From assembly GCF_009793335.1 (NCBI RefSeq), contig NZ_WING01000001.1:682001-746000 (forward strand): DNA of 64,000 nt, given 5' to 3'. Both the position numbers and the translations under genes were made by a program. The notes beneath the pieces were generated by a model that saw nothing but the letters and a program-made list of their open reading frames with translations, made no database searches and was not told the origin of the DNA. Positions 63,412-64,000 of this stretch are shown here, one piece after another; position 1 is the first letter of the stretch; each line of letters starts with the position of its first letter. The stretch comes from Actinomadura sp. J1-007. GTDB taxonomy: Bacteria; Actinomycetota; Actinomycetes; Streptosporangiales; Streptosporangiaceae.

Positions 63412-64000
63412 TCAGAACACCGGGATGATGTCCTCCGGGTCGATGAAGTCGACCGGGACGCCGTCGATGTCGAGCTCGGGGATGGCGGGGAACTCGATGC
63501 CCCAGCGCTCGACGATCGCGCGCACGCGGGCGATGGCGGTCTTCCAGTTGTCGGCCTGCTCCTCGAACGACAGGACGCCGAGGCCCGCGTCGCGGGCGTG
63601 GTTCATCAGGACGCGGTGGTTGCCGAGGAAGTACGGCGGCAGGTCCCAGAAGCCGTCCGGCGGCTCCCAGAGGATCATCGACAGGAACACGAACCCGGCG
63701 CGGAGCTGCTTGGTGATCTGGCCCTTGACGTCCTCGGTGAGCCCCGGCCACTCGTTCTCCAGGATCGTCATGCAGATCTGGAGGTGCCGGGACTCGTCCC
63801 GCCCGATGCGCTGGAACATCTCGCCGAACAGCGGATGCCGCGTCCCGGTCGCCATGCCCCTGAACAGCGTGGAGGCCGCCATCTCGCCCATCATGAAGCT
63901 GGTGAACAGCACCGCGAGCGAGTACTTGCGGACGGCGCTGTTGTAGCCCTGCCAGTAGCGGCCGCCGTTGTGGTAGAGCCAGCCGATGTTGTTGTGGGCG
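63412..64000 (-). CDS. ferritin-like diiron protein, 5' end outside the window
   Basis: The C-terminal 196 codons are present; the frame is open to the right edge. A helical segment with GEM followed about 32 residues later by RDESRHLQIC resembles the second Glu/ExxH half of a ferritin-like diiron site, as in AurF-type oxygenases or desaturases. The C-terminus ends PEDIIPVF. An internal ATG would give 166 residues, but homologous-looking sequence (YWQGYNSAVRKYSLAVLF) continues upstream, so the gene is longer. Confidence 0.75.
   Translation of the reverse strand, partial: AHNNIGWLYHNGGRYWQGYNSAVRKYSLAVLFTSFMMGEMAASTLFRGMATGTRHPLFGEMFQRIGRDESRHLQICMTILENEWPGLTEDVKGQITKQLRAGFVFLSMILWEPPDGFWDLPPYFLGNHRVLMNHARDAGLGVLSFEEQADNWKTAIARVRAIVERWGIEFPAIPELDIDGVPVDFIDPEDIIPVF

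Noticed and set aside
1-64000. tRNA, rRNA, insertion sequences, integrases, phage genes
   Set aside because: None seen by reading intergenic regions and protein families; gene content is typical chromosomal core plus scattered accessory regulators and transporters.

Overview
The window is chromosomal DNA from a GC-rich actinomycete (about 70% G+C or more, many GTG starts, 4-base GTGA/ATGA gene overlaps). The gene set and order are those of the actinobacterial recA neighbourhood: dapA-rnj-ftsK-rodZ-rimO-pgsA-cinA-clgR on one side, recX-recA-rny-gluABCD-miaB-miaA-dapF on the other. By gene content I would place it near Streptosporangiales/Thermomonosporaceae (Actinomadura-like). That placement is inference; no rRNA is present.

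Layout. 0.35-2.3 kb: an orphan sensor histidine kinase. 2.6-7.3 kb (minus strand): miaB, a LigB-like dioxygenase, miaA and dapF, with a small antitoxin-like gene on the opposite strand. 7.5-11 kb: the glutamate ABC transporter gluABCD. 11-15.5 kb: a flavin monooxygenase, an S9 peptidase and a secreted trypsin-like protease. 15.6-21.2 kb (minus): rny, an 800-bp gap, a recX with a very long disordered N-terminus, and recA with an SOS box. 21.5-24.6 kb: ATP-grasp protein, lipoprotein, glutathionylspermidine-synthase-like protein and DUF350 membrane protein, similar in content to the enterobacterial yjfLMC/ygiBC sets. 24.6-31 kb: DUF3046, an alpha/beta hydrolase and the helicase lhr. 31-35 kb: EamA exporter and TetR around a large operator, then secA2. 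35.6-41.8 kb: ROK repressor and a divergent sugar ABC transporter with a NagZ-type hydrolase, probably for amino sugars. 41.9-49.5 kb: accessory genes (Rrf2/Nei, alcohol dehydrogenase, ArsR/MFS, TetR/SRPBCC, LysR, EEP hydrolase). 49.6-61 kb (minus): dps, clgR, cinA, pgsA, rimO, rodZ-like, ftsK, rnj, dapA. 61-64 kb: small proteins, a GH18-like membrane protein and a truncated ferritin-like protein at the right edge.

The main sequence-level observation is that five otherwise normal genes (LigB-like, alpha/beta hydrolase, secA2, ROK, nei) are each split by a frameshift. All five would be repaired by adding exactly one base, and each break lies in or beside a G/C run. That pattern suggests homopolymer undercalling in the assembly more than gene decay. 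Several large, nearly perfect operator palindromes are visible: TetR/EamA 32000-32046, ArsR/MFS 44792-44831, Rrf2 41922-41938 and ROK 36908-36944. Several genes (gluA, dapA, lysR, arsR, Rrf2, DUF3046) have a -10-like hexamer 6-8 bases before the start codon and little or no Shine-Dalgarno, consistent with leaderless transcripts. I found no tRNA, rRNA, CRISPR array or insertion sequence.
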